Source: an uncultured Candidatus Saccharibacteria bacterium
Lineage (GTDB): Bacteria; Patescibacteriota; Saccharimonadia; Saccharimonadales; Saccharimonadaceae
Reading direction: 5' to 3'
Assembly (NCBI GenBank): GCA_947304395.1
Contig: CAMZBA010000006.1
Span: forward strand, 1-64,000
Length of the DNA stretch: 64,000 bases
Position 1 is the first letter of the stretch. The number at the start of each line of letters is the position of its first letter. Under the pieces are notes generated by a model, which was not told where the DNA came from, did not search any database, and worked only from the letters and a program-made list of their open reading frames with translations. Both the position numbers and the translations under genes were made by a program. Positions 38,086 through 46,862 of this stretch are shown here, one piece after another.

Positions 38086-38904
38086 ATGATTCTCCGTGAA
38101 TTAGAGAGATATTCGGAAATCTGCGAATCATTAAAGACTGTCAACGGAAGAGAGTTCGTTGGTCTGCTGCTGCTGCTGGAAGAAAGAAGGCTTCGCCATA
38201 AGCTCGCACGGTCTGGCGTGAGCGTCTTGAACCTGTTCGCTACAGAAAGGGCCTTAATGATTATCTATGGCCCTGCCGTTGTGGAACGCCTTGCGGCAGC
38301 GAATGACGGAACTTTCGCTGAATTAAAGAACTCCTATGGAATTGCGTGCGATGTGAGTAGCGAAAGTTGCTCCGAAGCACTGATCCATGCGGAGTCCGAT
38401 CTCGTCGTAGCCGCGGCCAGGTTCGAATACCTGAAGGGCAAAGACGCCTACCACGGTATTACGAAAGGAGAGTATGACGAGATAGATAATCTTTACCGCA
38501 TACTCTTGGAGCACGATATCATGCCACACTTCGGAAGTACGGTGCAGCAGGCGCTGATGCTTCGCGACGAGTCCGTCTTCAGCAGCTACATTTCGCCTTC
38601 CGACGAAGACGATAAACGTCAGGCCATCGAGCTTCTCTGGGATATCGGTTTTTACAGAACCGATTTCATTACTGGAGAGGCCGGCGAACATGAGAGAGAT
38701 CTCATGCTCAAAAATCCGGACTGGCGAGAAATGGCAAGAAGTCGGATTTGGTTGGATGCGGCAGCCGATGCAATCAGGGCCGAAGATAGCTCGAGAATAT
38801 CCATGGCTCCCGCATACGAATCCGACATGAAGCTGTTCGAGAATAATCAGGATTGGGTTGAGCTCCTTACAAACCCCTTGATTATCTCTCTGGCTTACGC
38901 CTGA
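38086..38904 (+). CDS. Hypothetical protein
   Basis: ORF with SD aaaggaggag and consensus promoter. Confidence 0.7.
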   Translation: MILRELERYSEICESLKTVNGREFVGLLLLLEERRLRHKLARSGVSVLNLFATERALMIIYGPAVVERLAAANDGTFAELKNSYGIACDVSSESCSEALIHAESDLVVAAARFEYLKGKDAYHGITKGEYDEIDNLYRILLEHDIMPHFGSTVQQALMLRDESVFSSYISPSDEDDKRQAIELLWDIGFYRTDFITGEAGEHERDLMLKNPDWREMARSRIWLDAAADAIRAEDSSRISMAPAYESDMKLFENNQDWVELLTNPLIISLAYA

Positions 38905-38922
38905 TCTCTGGCTTACGCCTGA
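38887..38922 (+). repeat. Perfect 18-bp tandem duplication spanning stop codon of 38086-38904
   Basis: tctctggcttacgcctga x2. Confidence 0.9.
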
Positions 38923-38948
38923 GATTTTCGTAGTCTCCCACTCTCAAA

Positions 38949-38978
38949 TGGGGCGCCCCACCAACGGGACGCCCCTAT
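38949..38978 (+). terminator. GC-rich terminator hairpin
   Basis: ggggcgccccaccaacgggacgcccctatttt. Confidence 0.75.
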
Positions 38979-39072
38979 TTTCATGCTTTTACTATAAGTG
39001 TGTTCTCATACATCCGTTACGCTGGAGCGTACGAAGACTAAAAGCATAATTAACCTCTGCAATGCGTACGTA

Positions 39073-39101
39073 TTGACTTTTTAACGTGTTTATGCTATAA
39101 T
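39073..39101 (+). promoter_or_regulatory. Promoter TTGACT-N17-TATAAT
   Basis: ttgactttttaacgtgtttatgctataat; extended -10. Confidence 0.8.
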
Positions 39102-39281
39102 CTAGATGTAGTTACCAAATTGGTAGTTAGGAACATTTCTAGAATCATGTTTTATATTTTCTTTCTCCTACCTCTACTATTCGAGCTAGCGTCTGACTTC
39201 TATAAATTTCGCATAGTAGCCAAACGCTGGCCCGAATATCTGAAGGGTCGCAGGAAACTGTTCTAAAACAAGGAGGTACCT

Positions 39282-39689
39282 ATGAAAAGAAGAAAATTCG
39301 AAGACATTAATATTATTCACGAAGATTGGATGCACGTCTACGGGCGTTACAAGTCCGGTGGCGCCGACCACAAAGCCGGCGACCTCGTCATGCTGCCGAA
39401 GAACATGTTCGCTCTGGTCATCGACTGGATCGAAGACATGGCCGTGACCCACAACGGGGTTTTCTGCGGAGCGATTACGGCAATCTGCCTGATCGGCGTG
39501 ATCGTGTTCGGAAAACTGCTTTGCGAGCTGAATCCCTGGGAATGGGGCATCAGTGGCGATGTTATCTTCGTCGCCACAGTCACCGTGGTGTTCGTAGCCC
39601 TGGCCGCTCTGTTTGCATACTGGTGGATCAGCGAGTCGATCGCCCCGTGGGCGCAGCGGAAAGCCTACGAGGCTAAATACAAGGCATAA
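39282..39689 (+). CDS. Hypothetical membrane protein (two TM segments)
   Basis: ORF with aaggagg SD; hydrophobic segments AITAICLIGVIVFGKLL and VIFVATVTVVFVALAALFAYWW. Confidence 0.7.
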   Translation: MKRRKFEDINIIHEDWMHVYGRYKSGGADHKAGDLVMLPKNMFALVIDWIEDMAVTHNGVFCGAITAICLIGVIVFGKLLCELNPWEWGISGDVIFVATVTVVFVALAALFAYWWISESIAPWAQRKAYEAKYKA

Positions 39690-39798
39690 ACGCTTGCCCC
39701 CGACGGAGCCTTCAAAAACATGATTCAATCATCCCCCCGGAAGAAGGGCATTGCCAACTAGCAATGTCCCGCCCCTTCCGGGGCTTTTTCATGCAAAA

Positions 39799-40521
39799 TT
39801 AATTGCTAAAAATAGCATTAGCTACTGGCGGCTCGGGCGCTTTTGGCGGCGCAGTAGGTGTAACTGGCGTTAGTGGGATAAAATTAGGATCATTTAAGAA
39901 AGGGTTCTCCGCGGGACTTGTCGTCGACGGAGTCATCTGAATTGTTTCTGTATGGTCGTCAACCTCGCCGCTCGCTTCTTGATTGGTTACTAATGGTTGA
40001 GATACAGGCGCAGCCTGAGGTGTAGGGTTATCTATCGGTCCTGTCGGAGCGATTGGTTCTGGAGGTGCGGCAGACTCGATGGACTCATCCTCTGCCGCTA
40101 TGCCACCCCCATCGGGCGAATACATGAGTGGCGGAAGAGCGTCCTCCGAAGGCTGCTCGATAACCGCATCGGCAGGAATAGACAACTCAATCGCATCAGC
40201 GATCAAAGTAATTGCGCCTTGGTCACTTTCTATATTAACGCTACCGCCATCATCAATCTGGACGTTCTTAATCCAAAAGCCCAGCGGCATATCAATAGTC
40301 ATACTAACATTGGAAATGCGCGAGAAGGCTAAGTACCAAATTCTACCGCTATTTTCGTGCGGCCAATCTTCGCCTTCAACTACCTCCTCAATCGAAAATG
40401 CCAAACCAGAGCTATCGAATTGCAAATTCCCCAATGCGAAGCCACTAAATCCCCCCACTGTCTCCACGTACTGCCTGATTTCTTCTATATCGGTTACGAT
40501 TTGGTATCCATCCTGCTCCAT
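39799..40521 (-). CDS. Hypothetical protein with Pro-rich C-terminal region
   Basis: ORF. Confidence 0.55.
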   Translation of the reverse strand: MEQDGYQIVTDIEEIRQYVETVGGFSGFALGNLQFDSSGLAFSIEEVVEGEDWPHENSGRIWYLAFSRISNVSMTIDMPLGFWIKNVQIDDGGSVNIESDQGAITLIADAIELSIPADAVIEQPSEDALPPLMYSPDGGGIAAEDESIESAAPPEPIAPTGPIDNPTPQAAPVSQPLVTNQEASGEVDDHTETIQMTPSTTSPAENPFLNDPNFIPLTPVTPTAPPKAPEPPVANAIFSN

Positions 40522-40558
40522 AATATTCCTTTATTAACAATATTTTAACACAAGCATT

Positions 40559-41440
40559 TTAAAAACTTCGCGAAGAGCCACCGCCGCCTGAGCGACCGCC
40601 GCCACCCGAGTGTCCGCCGCCACCCGAGTGGCCAGAATGAGAATGCCCACCGCCAGAGCCGCCACCTGTAATTAAGCTAAATCCGAAAAACGCCGCAACA
40701 AAATTGATGAAAGAAAACATCAGTGGGAGCTCATACCATCCTTGCGCATAGTTCGTTAACCCGTCAATAATTAAAGGAATAGTAAACAGTTCAAGGACAA
40801 TAAACAAAGTTGTTTTATGCTTAAGACTGCCATTACTAAATAATGAACCAATCGAGCTGGTGATCGCGCACAATATTACACCAATTAGACAAAGACTGAC
40901 GCTGTTGTCCTTTTTAGCTACGCGTGTTGGCGCAACGTCGCTATCGTAATCGTATTCCTCGGCAACCACCCGAAAGAGGGCTTGATAGCCATTTCGAACG
41001 CCTTCGTTAAAATTGTTATTGCGGAAGTATGGAATTATATATTCGTCCTGAATCCGTCCGGTTTTGCCGTCTGGTAAAGCGCCTTCAAGCCCATATCCAA
41101 CCTCGATGCGCGATTGTCTATCTTCGAGCGAAAAGAGAAATAGGAGACCGTTATTTTTCTCTTTGTCGCCGATGCCATAGCTGCGAAACAGCTCCGTGGA
41201 ATATTCCTCAATGCTCCTCCCCTCGAGACTCTTTATCGCCACAACTACGATTTGCGCCCCCGTAGCCTCATCTAACTTGAGACTATTCTCATAGATATAG
41301 TCCTCAGTCTCACTACTAAGAACATCTGCAACGTCATTAACATAGAATCGCTCCGATTGTGGCACAATAGCCAAGACATTTGACGCAAGGACACATACTG
41401 ACGCAAACGCAATTAGCAAAATACGACAAAGACTTTTCAT
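40559..41440 (-). CDS. TPM-domain (YgcG-like) membrane protein with Gly/Ser-rich C-terminus
   Basis: VNDVADVLSSETEDYIYENSLKLDEATGAQIVVVAIKSLEGRSIEEYSTELFRSYGIG; GGGSGGGHSHSGHSGGGGHSGGGG. Confidence 0.88.
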   Translation of the reverse strand: MKSLCRILLIAFASVCVLASNVLAIVPQSERFYVNDVADVLSSETEDYIYENSLKLDEATGAQIVVVAIKSLEGRSIEEYSTELFRSYGIGDKEKNNGLLFLFSLEDRQSRIEVGYGLEGALPDGKTGRIQDEYIIPYFRNNNFNEGVRNGYQALFRVVAEEYDYDSDVAPTRVAKKDNSVSLCLIGVILCAITSSIGSLFSNGSLKHKTTLFIVLELFTIPLIIDGLTNYAQGWYELPLMFSFINFVAAFFGFSLITGGGSGGGHSHSGHSGGGGHSGGGGRSGGGGSSRSF

Positions 41441-42036
41441 TACTTGGAGTCGGCGTTATCAAAATTAACACTCGGAACTTCTTCCTTCGACTTGTCGGTA
41501 ACTTCAAAGAATTCTTTCTTTTGTTTCCCCATCATTCCCGCAACGATTGAGGTTGGAATTGATTCGATTTTTGTATTGTAGTCCTTTACTGCCTCGTTGT
41601 AATCTTTACGCGACGTAGCGATACGGTTTTCAGTTCCGGCAAGTTCATCTTGAAGATTGATAAAATTCTCACTACTCTTCAGGTCTGGATAATTTTCAAC
41701 AATGACATTTAAATTATTTAGAGCGGCATTTAACTTATCATTAGCAGCGCTAAGCTCCTTAATGGTGCTGGCGCCAGAAATATCCTTACGCGCCTCGGTA
41801 ATTTCATTGATAATCTTTTCTTCATGACTCATATACCCCTTAACGGTATCTACGAGGTTGGGGATCAAATCAGCGCGACGTTGAAGCTGAGTTTTAATGT
41901 CTGAAGCTTTTTGGTCCACCTCATTCTCCAATGCAACAATAGAGTTGTGTGCGCTAAAGTAAAAACCAAATATTACAATTGCTATAGCAGCAATGATTCC
42001 AATGATGCCGATTGCAGCAATACCTTTTTTCTTCAT
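41440..42036 (-). CDS. LemA family protein
   Basis: YFSAHNSIVALENEVDQKASDIKTQLQRRADLIPNLVDTVKGYMSHE. Confidence 0.93.
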   Translation of the reverse strand: MKKKGIAAIGIIGIIAAIAIVIFGFYFSAHNSIVALENEVDQKASDIKTQLQRRADLIPNLVDTVKGYMSHEEKIINEITEARKDISGASTIKELSAANDKLNAALNNLNVIVENYPDLKSSENFINLQDELAGTENRIATSRKDYNEAVKDYNTKIESIPTSIVAGMMGKQKKEFFEVTDKSKEEVPSVNFDNADSK

Positions 42037-42145
42037 TTAAGAGTCTCCTATTTTTACGCTTATATTATAACATTCAGCACAATATCGCGCCTCTATAAAG
42101 GAGCACCCGAACGCATTTATTTATTTTTTGTTATAAAATAATTGT

Positions 42146-42850
42146 ATGAAGAAAGCTGTTATACGAAGATATCATGTAGCTATCGCAATCGTAGTTGCGT
42201 TGTTCGTTGGTATCGTAATTGGAAATTTAAACATTACTCATTTTAGCGAAAAGCTCCCCGCCTTGCCGTTGCCAGAAGTAACCGATGGCCAACGTGGCGA
42301 GCTCGGCATCGACAAGAACATTAACGAGTCCACGATAGATAAATATCTCGGTCGCACAGACAGCGTTTATATAGACGTGCGCATGCTCGACGATCCCGCT
42401 AACTATGAAGCGATCGATGGAGATAGCAAGCTTTCTGGGCTTGTGAAAGGTTTTGAAGTAGTGCCGTACCCTTATCTAGCCAACGTCGTTGGGCTACCGA
42501 AAGAAGTCGGCGAAACATATACTGGTAAGACTCTCTTTACGCAAAATGACAAAGGTGAATATTCCGCTAATTACAAAGAGTCGATAACAATTCTTGAAGA
42601 CCTTTTTCCGAAGGATAAAAATATTTTTCTGATGTGTGGCGGCGGCGGCTACTCCGGTATGACTAAAAGCATGCTCGTCAAATTAGGCTGGGACACCAAC
42701 AAAATATACGTCGTGGGCGGTTATTGGTTCTACGAGGGGCAAAATGACTTCAAAATTAAGGACGGCGACGGCAAAGATGCCACATATGCCTTCTGGAAAG
42801 TCCCCTATCACAATATTGATTTCTCAAAATTGACAGAAAACAAAAAATGA
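42146..42850 (+). CDS. Membrane-anchored rhodanese-like protein
   Basis: N-terminal TM; FLMCGGGGYSGMTKSMLVKLGWDTNKIYVVGGYWFYEG. Confidence 0.75.
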   Translation: MKKAVIRRYHVAIAIVVALFVGIVIGNLNITHFSEKLPALPLPEVTDGQRGELGIDKNINESTIDKYLGRTDSVYIDVRMLDDPANYEAIDGDSKLSGLVKGFEVVPYPYLANVVGLPKEVGETYTGKTLFTQNDKGEYSANYKESITILEDLFPKDKNIFLMCGGGGYSGMTKSMLVKLGWDTNKIYVVGGYWFYEGQNDFKIKDGDGKDATYAFWKVPYHNIDFSKLTENKK

Positions 42851-43347
42851 CCAAGCAAAAAAAGCCAATTAACCCAAAGCCAAACAGAGTTGCCCTGATT
42901 TTAATCACGGCGCTTTGCCTTGCAATGTTTTTTGTTGGATATCTTATCCTTCGAGCCATGACTCCAAAAAAGTTTAGACTCACAGAAGAGCTATATGGGG
43001 CAAGCGAAGTAATAGATATTGACAAAAATGACTATGAAAAATTGCTAGAAGATAAAAAATCATTCGTGGTGATGGTTGATAAGCCTGATTGCTACACGAC
43101 GGCCAATATGCGCGAGTATATGGCAAGTTTTCCAGAAGATATGCAGTTTAAATATTACCGGATTATGTGGTCGCAGGCCAGAGAGTCTAGCTTGCACGAA
43201 AAAGTAAAATACGTACCGTCAGTCGCAATAATAAAAAATGGCACCGTAGTGGACTTTTTGGATGCGAATTCGGATGAAGATACGTCGAAATTTAATAACG
43301 CAGAAACGCTACAGGGCTGGCTAAAAGATTACATAGTTTTTAATTAA
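42847..43347 (+). CDS. Membrane-anchored thioredoxin-fold-like protein
   Basis: N-terminal TM; KSFVVMVDKPDCYT, KYVPSVAIIKNGTVVDFLD. Confidence 0.6.
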   Translation: MTKQKKPINPKPNRVALILITALCLAMFFVGYLILRAMTPKKFRLTEELYGASEVIDIDKNDYEKLLEDKKSFVVMVDKPDCYTTANMREYMASFPEDMQFKYYRIMWSQARESSLHEKVKYVPSVAIIKNGTVVDFLDANSDEDTSKFNNAETLQGWLKDYIVFN

Positions 43348-43416
43348 GAGCATGAAAAACCCTCTAGGAAACCCTAGAGGGTTGGTTAACCGGTTGCAGT
43401 AGAAAATCAGTAGAAA

Positions 43417-43986
43417 TCAGTACAGATCCGTCAGGTCCATTTCGGTGGCCAGATCCATGTCGTCCGCTTCGTATCCTTCTTCGGGCGCTTCGACGACCGC
43501 TTCGTTTCCGTAGTGATCACTCAGCCATTCCGAGATTCTGGCGCCCGCGTCTCCGTTGAGGAAACGTGACGTCATAACGATAGCAAAGCGTTCGCCGTCG
43601 CGCACAATGGCGATTCTGGCCGTGTCGCTTGCCAGCTGATAGTATAACGGGACACTGTATCCGGATTTCACCATCGGGCGGGGCCCGTCAGACATCCTCC
43701 TGACCGTGTCGCAGAGATAATCGACAAGTCTGTAGAACTCGCGGTCATCCTTCGGCTTACGAAGTGCCTCATGATCTTTCTGGCTGAAATTTTCAATTTT
43801 TTCAGCGCAGCTGGGTTTTCTTCCGAGCAGAGAAGTGTTGAGCTGCCTCAGCCTGCTGACAATGGCCTTCACCTCAATCCAGGCTTCAACCAGTGTTGCA
43901 AACGTCTGACAAGACCTGAACCTGTTGATGTAAATTACGTTCTGAATCTCATCAATGGTGACGGTAGCGGTAGTATTATTTTCCAT
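43417..43986 (-). CDS. Hypothetical protein
   Basis: ORF MENNTTATVTIDEIQ with AGGAGG SD and consensus promoter. Confidence 0.65.
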   Translation of the reverse strand: MENNTTATVTIDEIQNVIYINRFRSCQTFATLVEAWIEVKAIVSRLRQLNTSLLGRKPSCAEKIENFSQKDHEALRKPKDDREFYRLVDYLCDTVRRMSDGPRPMVKSGYSVPLYYQLASDTARIAIVRDGERFAIVMTSRFLNGDAGARISEWLSDHYGNEAVVEAPEEGYEADDMDLATEMDLTDLY

Positions 43987-44136
43987 AGCCCCCTCCTTAT
44001 GGGTGCTGGTTTTTATTCCTCTTTTCGCCCACCGATTCGATGAACAAGAAGAGGAATAAAAATCCATAAACAAATACTATCTTTCTACTGCAAAACGGTT
44101 TAAAGGTGCGGTACGATTAATTAATCATACTGGTTC

Positions 44137-44165
44137 ATTATAGCACATATGCCTAATATTGTCAA
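44137..44165 (-). promoter_or_regulatory. Perfect sigma70-type promoter TTGACA-N17-TATAAT
   Basis: Minus-strand TTGACAATATTAGGCATATGTGCTATAAT; extended -10. Confidence 0.85.
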
Positions 44166-44194
44166 TACATATATACTATATATTGTATCATTGT

Positions 44195-44899
44195 CTATTG
44201 AATACTCTGTTCGACCAGCGTATAAGCGTCATTATTGGCATTCGTGATTGCAATGGATTGCTGGTTATTTTGGGTCTTCATTTTGACAAATATCTCATCA
44301 CCAATTTTTACTTCACGGTGAAATATAATCCGAATTGCGCGAGCATCAAATTGGCTCACCTCTTTAATTAGGTCCAAATAGGTCGAGTTATGCATGTGGC
44401 CATTTAAGTCCATATCTGCTTGGCGAATGATTGCTTGGCGCGAAATGTCGTACTCCTCCAGCACGGAAAGGCGTTTTCGCGACTGGTCCGATAGTGCAGC
44501 ACGGGCGCTAGTAGTGTATTTCGATAAACGCTCCGCGCCAAGACGGATGATTGTTTTGTTTTTCAGGTCTACAATCATCCATTTTGAACTGGCGGCGGCG
44601 ATTTTTTGACCACGGCAAAACATCTCAAAATCACGCCAAACGTAACGAGAGTTTACTTCGCGAGGCCATGTACAAACCGTAACCTCTTCGCGATATTGCG
44701 GGCGAGAGTATACTTCTAAATTCCATTCCACTATCACCCAACTTAATCCCTGGGCATTAAGCGACCGAATATCGTCTCCCGTTCTCGCAGAATCCTCATC
44801 GGAAGTATTCTCCATCAACTCCAGGATAGCCTTATTTGTCAGCGCGTATGTAGCATCTACGTCTTCAAGGCGCAAAATAAAATTCCGTCGGTATGACAT
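44195..44899 (-). CDS. Acyl-ACP thioesterase-like hotdog protein
   Basis: GLSWVIVEWNLEVYSRPQYREEVTVCTWPREVNSRYVWRDFEM, ADMDLNGHMHNSTYLDLI. Confidence 0.8.
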   Translation of the reverse strand: MSYRRNFILRLEDVDATYALTNKAILELMENTSDEDSARTGDDIRSLNAQGLSWVIVEWNLEVYSRPQYREEVTVCTWPREVNSRYVWRDFEMFCRGQKIAAASSKWMIVDLKNKTIIRLGAERLSKYTTSARAALSDQSRKRLSVLEEYDISRQAIIRQADMDLNGHMHNSTYLDLIKEVSQFDARAIRIIFHREVKIGDEIFVKMKTQNNQQSIAITNANNDAYTLVEQSIQ

Positions 44900-45625
44900 T
44901 TATCCCTTTCGAATGGGGGATATATCTTCTTCTGTGTTAGATTCCGAATCGTCGAACTGCGGGGTAATCTGAGGCGCATTATAGCCGTCAAGATTATCGT
45001 CGATTTTATAGACGCGAGAGCCACAAGCTTTTATCTCCTCAACATTCGAAATACCTTGGAATCCGCCACTAATAGTGATTTCTACGCATCCTCCAATGTC
45101 TTTTTCTACATTGCTTAGGCGTAAAACCAATGGCGAACTCAGATCCTCATTAGCGCCATCCGCAAAGCCGGCCTCAATGCCAATGCTTTTGCCCGCCTCG
45201 CAATAGCTAACAGGATCATACCAAATAGCAGGCTCCCCGTTGTAGTTCGCATAGCCCGTAACGGCGTTTTTAAGCGCTAGACAGTCGCCTTGCACAATAG
45301 TAGAGGCAGAATTGTCATTATTTACAGTGCTCCAGACTCGCGCAATTCGACGCTGCTCGTCTTGATTTAGCCTATAACCCTCACCACCAACCTCTAGCGA
45401 GTAACCAAACGGAAAATCATCTATAAACTCGTCTTTTATGAATTTAACAAAGAAAAGCGTCCCAACAAAAGGCGCAACAAACATGATGATAATTATCACG
45501 ACTACAATTACGACGGCTGAATTATTTGAAGATCGCCCACTTGCATAGCCGTTATTGTTGGGCATGTGATTTGCAGAATTATTTTCACCTGGCCGAATCG
45601 GTTCAGCCATAAAACCATTACTCAT
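44900..45625 (-). CDS. Hypothetical single-TM exported protein
   Basis: TM VVIVVVIIIIMFVAPFVGTLFFV. Confidence 0.55.
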   Translation of the reverse strand: MSNGFMAEPIRPGENNSANHMPNNNGYASGRSSNNSAVVIVVVIIIIMFVAPFVGTLFFVKFIKDEFIDDFPFGYSLEVGGEGYRLNQDEQRRIARVWSTVNNDNSASTIVQGDCLALKNAVTGYANYNGEPAIWYDPVSYCEAGKSIGIEAGFADGANEDLSSPLVLRLSNVEKDIGGCVEITISGGFQGISNVEEIKACGSRVYKIDDNLDGYNAPQITPQFDDSESNTEEDISPIRKG

Positions 45626-45713
45626 CGATGACTCCTTCTATATTTGTATTCTAACAAAAAAGCAGAGCGTTTTGTAGCGCCCTGCTTTACTTTGAACGAT
45701 GGGTATTTTCGTT

Positions 45714-46193
45714 TTAGCCTTCAATGGCAATATATTTTTGTTCTTCTGGCAAATCCTTCTTTGGCTCCGCTTTTGGAACAGTAAGAGATAGGACGCCATT
45801 CTTATAAGAGGCTTTTATCTCGTCCTTTTTAATGTCGTCGCCAACATACCAGCTACGACTCATCGAACCAAAATGACGCTCCTTGCGAATTAGACGGCTA
45901 CCATTCTTGCGTGGCTTGCCGTTTTTGTCTTCACGCTCCTCAACGTCCTCGCTTTTTTCGGCACTAATTGTTAGCATGCCTTCATCGAATTTAATTTTAA
46001 TATCTTCCTTCGTGAATCCTGGAAGATCAATTTCAAGATTATAAGCCTGTTCAGTTTCGCTGACATCTGTCTTCATAAGGTTATGTCCGCGCCCGCCACC
46101 AAGCGCCGGCAACATTGGACGACGCCCAAAGATTTCGTCATCGAAATCGTTAAACATTTCGTCAAAAAGGCTCTCAAATCCCGAGTGAATCAT
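45714..46193 (-). CDS. Hsp20/alpha-crystallin family small heat shock protein
   Basis: YNLEIDLPGFTKEDIKIKFDEGMLTISAEKSED, ASYKNGVLSLTVPKAE. Confidence 0.95.
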   Translation of the reverse strand: MIHSGFESLFDEMFNDFDDEIFGRRPMLPALGGGRGHNLMKTDVSETEQAYNLEIDLPGFTKEDIKIKFDEGMLTISAEKSEDVEEREDKNGKPRKNGSRLIRKERHFGSMSRSWYVGDDIKKDEIKASYKNGVLSLTVPKAEPKKDLPEEQKYIAIEG

Positions 46194-46281
46194 CTTTTTC
46201 CTTTCTTTATTTATTAGTGTGAGGTAAGTTAGTTGCTAGCCGTTATATCTTATCCTGTCGGCTGCTTTCGCTTATGATTCC

Positions 46282-46324
46282 ATTATATGTCATATAATTA
46301 GCACTGTCAAGCCGAGAGTGCTAA
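46282..46324 (-). promoter_or_regulatory. CIRCE element (46298-46324) overlapping hsp20 promoter TTGACA-N17-TATAAT
   Basis: TTAGCACTG-N9-GAGTGCTAA; minus-strand TTGACA at 46310-46305 and TATAAT at 46287-46282. Confidence 0.88.
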
Positions 46325-46327
46325 TTT

Positions 46328-46855
46328 TTATATTTTACGATAAATTTTGATACATGCAGCGGCGTATTTCTTGTCGCTAATTAGCTCTAAGTAAGCAAAA
46401 CGCGGTGGAGCTGGGTCTTCTGGGTGCGACAAGACTAAATAACCGCCTGGCACGAGGTGTTGAATTAAAGAGGCCACTATCTCGTACTGCGGGTTATCAT
46501 ATGGCGGATCGGCAAAGATAATGCCATAATCGCCGTCAGGAATGCGCACGAGCGTGGACCGGTCCGCTAGCTGGAGACTTACCAAGTTCTTCTGAATAGT
46601 GCGGATTGCTTTGGGATGCTTCTCCATAAAATCCACATGCGATGCGCCGAGCGAAAGAGCCTCGATGCCGATAGCACCACTGCCAGCGAAAGCATCCAAT
46701 ATGCGCCTTCCGGGAACCTCGTCGCGCAAACGATTAAAAATCGCCGAACGCTCACGCTCGCCCATTGGGTGCGTAGCATTGGTTTTTGGCGTGTCAATTA
46801 ATCTACCGCCATATTCCCCGGAAATGATACGTATTTGCGAACTGCCTCTTGCCAT
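46328..46855 (-). CDS. rsmD: 16S rRNA (guanine966-N2)-methyltransferase
   Basis: IRIISGEYGGRLIDTP, ERERSAIFNRL, ILDAFAGSGAIGIEALS, FADPPYD. Confidence 0.92.
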   Translation of the reverse strand: MARGSSQIRIISGEYGGRLIDTPKTNATHPMGERERSAIFNRLRDEVPGRRILDAFAGSGAIGIEALSLGASHVDFMEKHPKAIRTIQKNLVSLQLADRSTLVRIPDGDYGIIFADPPYDNPQYEIVASLIQHLVPGGYLVLSHPEDPAPPRFAYLELISDKKYAAACIKIYRKI

Positions 46856-46862
46856 TTTTTAC

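Noticed and set aside
39186-39728. Minus-strand 180-aa ORF opposite 39282-39689
   Set aside because: The plus-strand ORF has a strong SD, consensus promoter and TM segments; the antisense frame lacks recognisable features.
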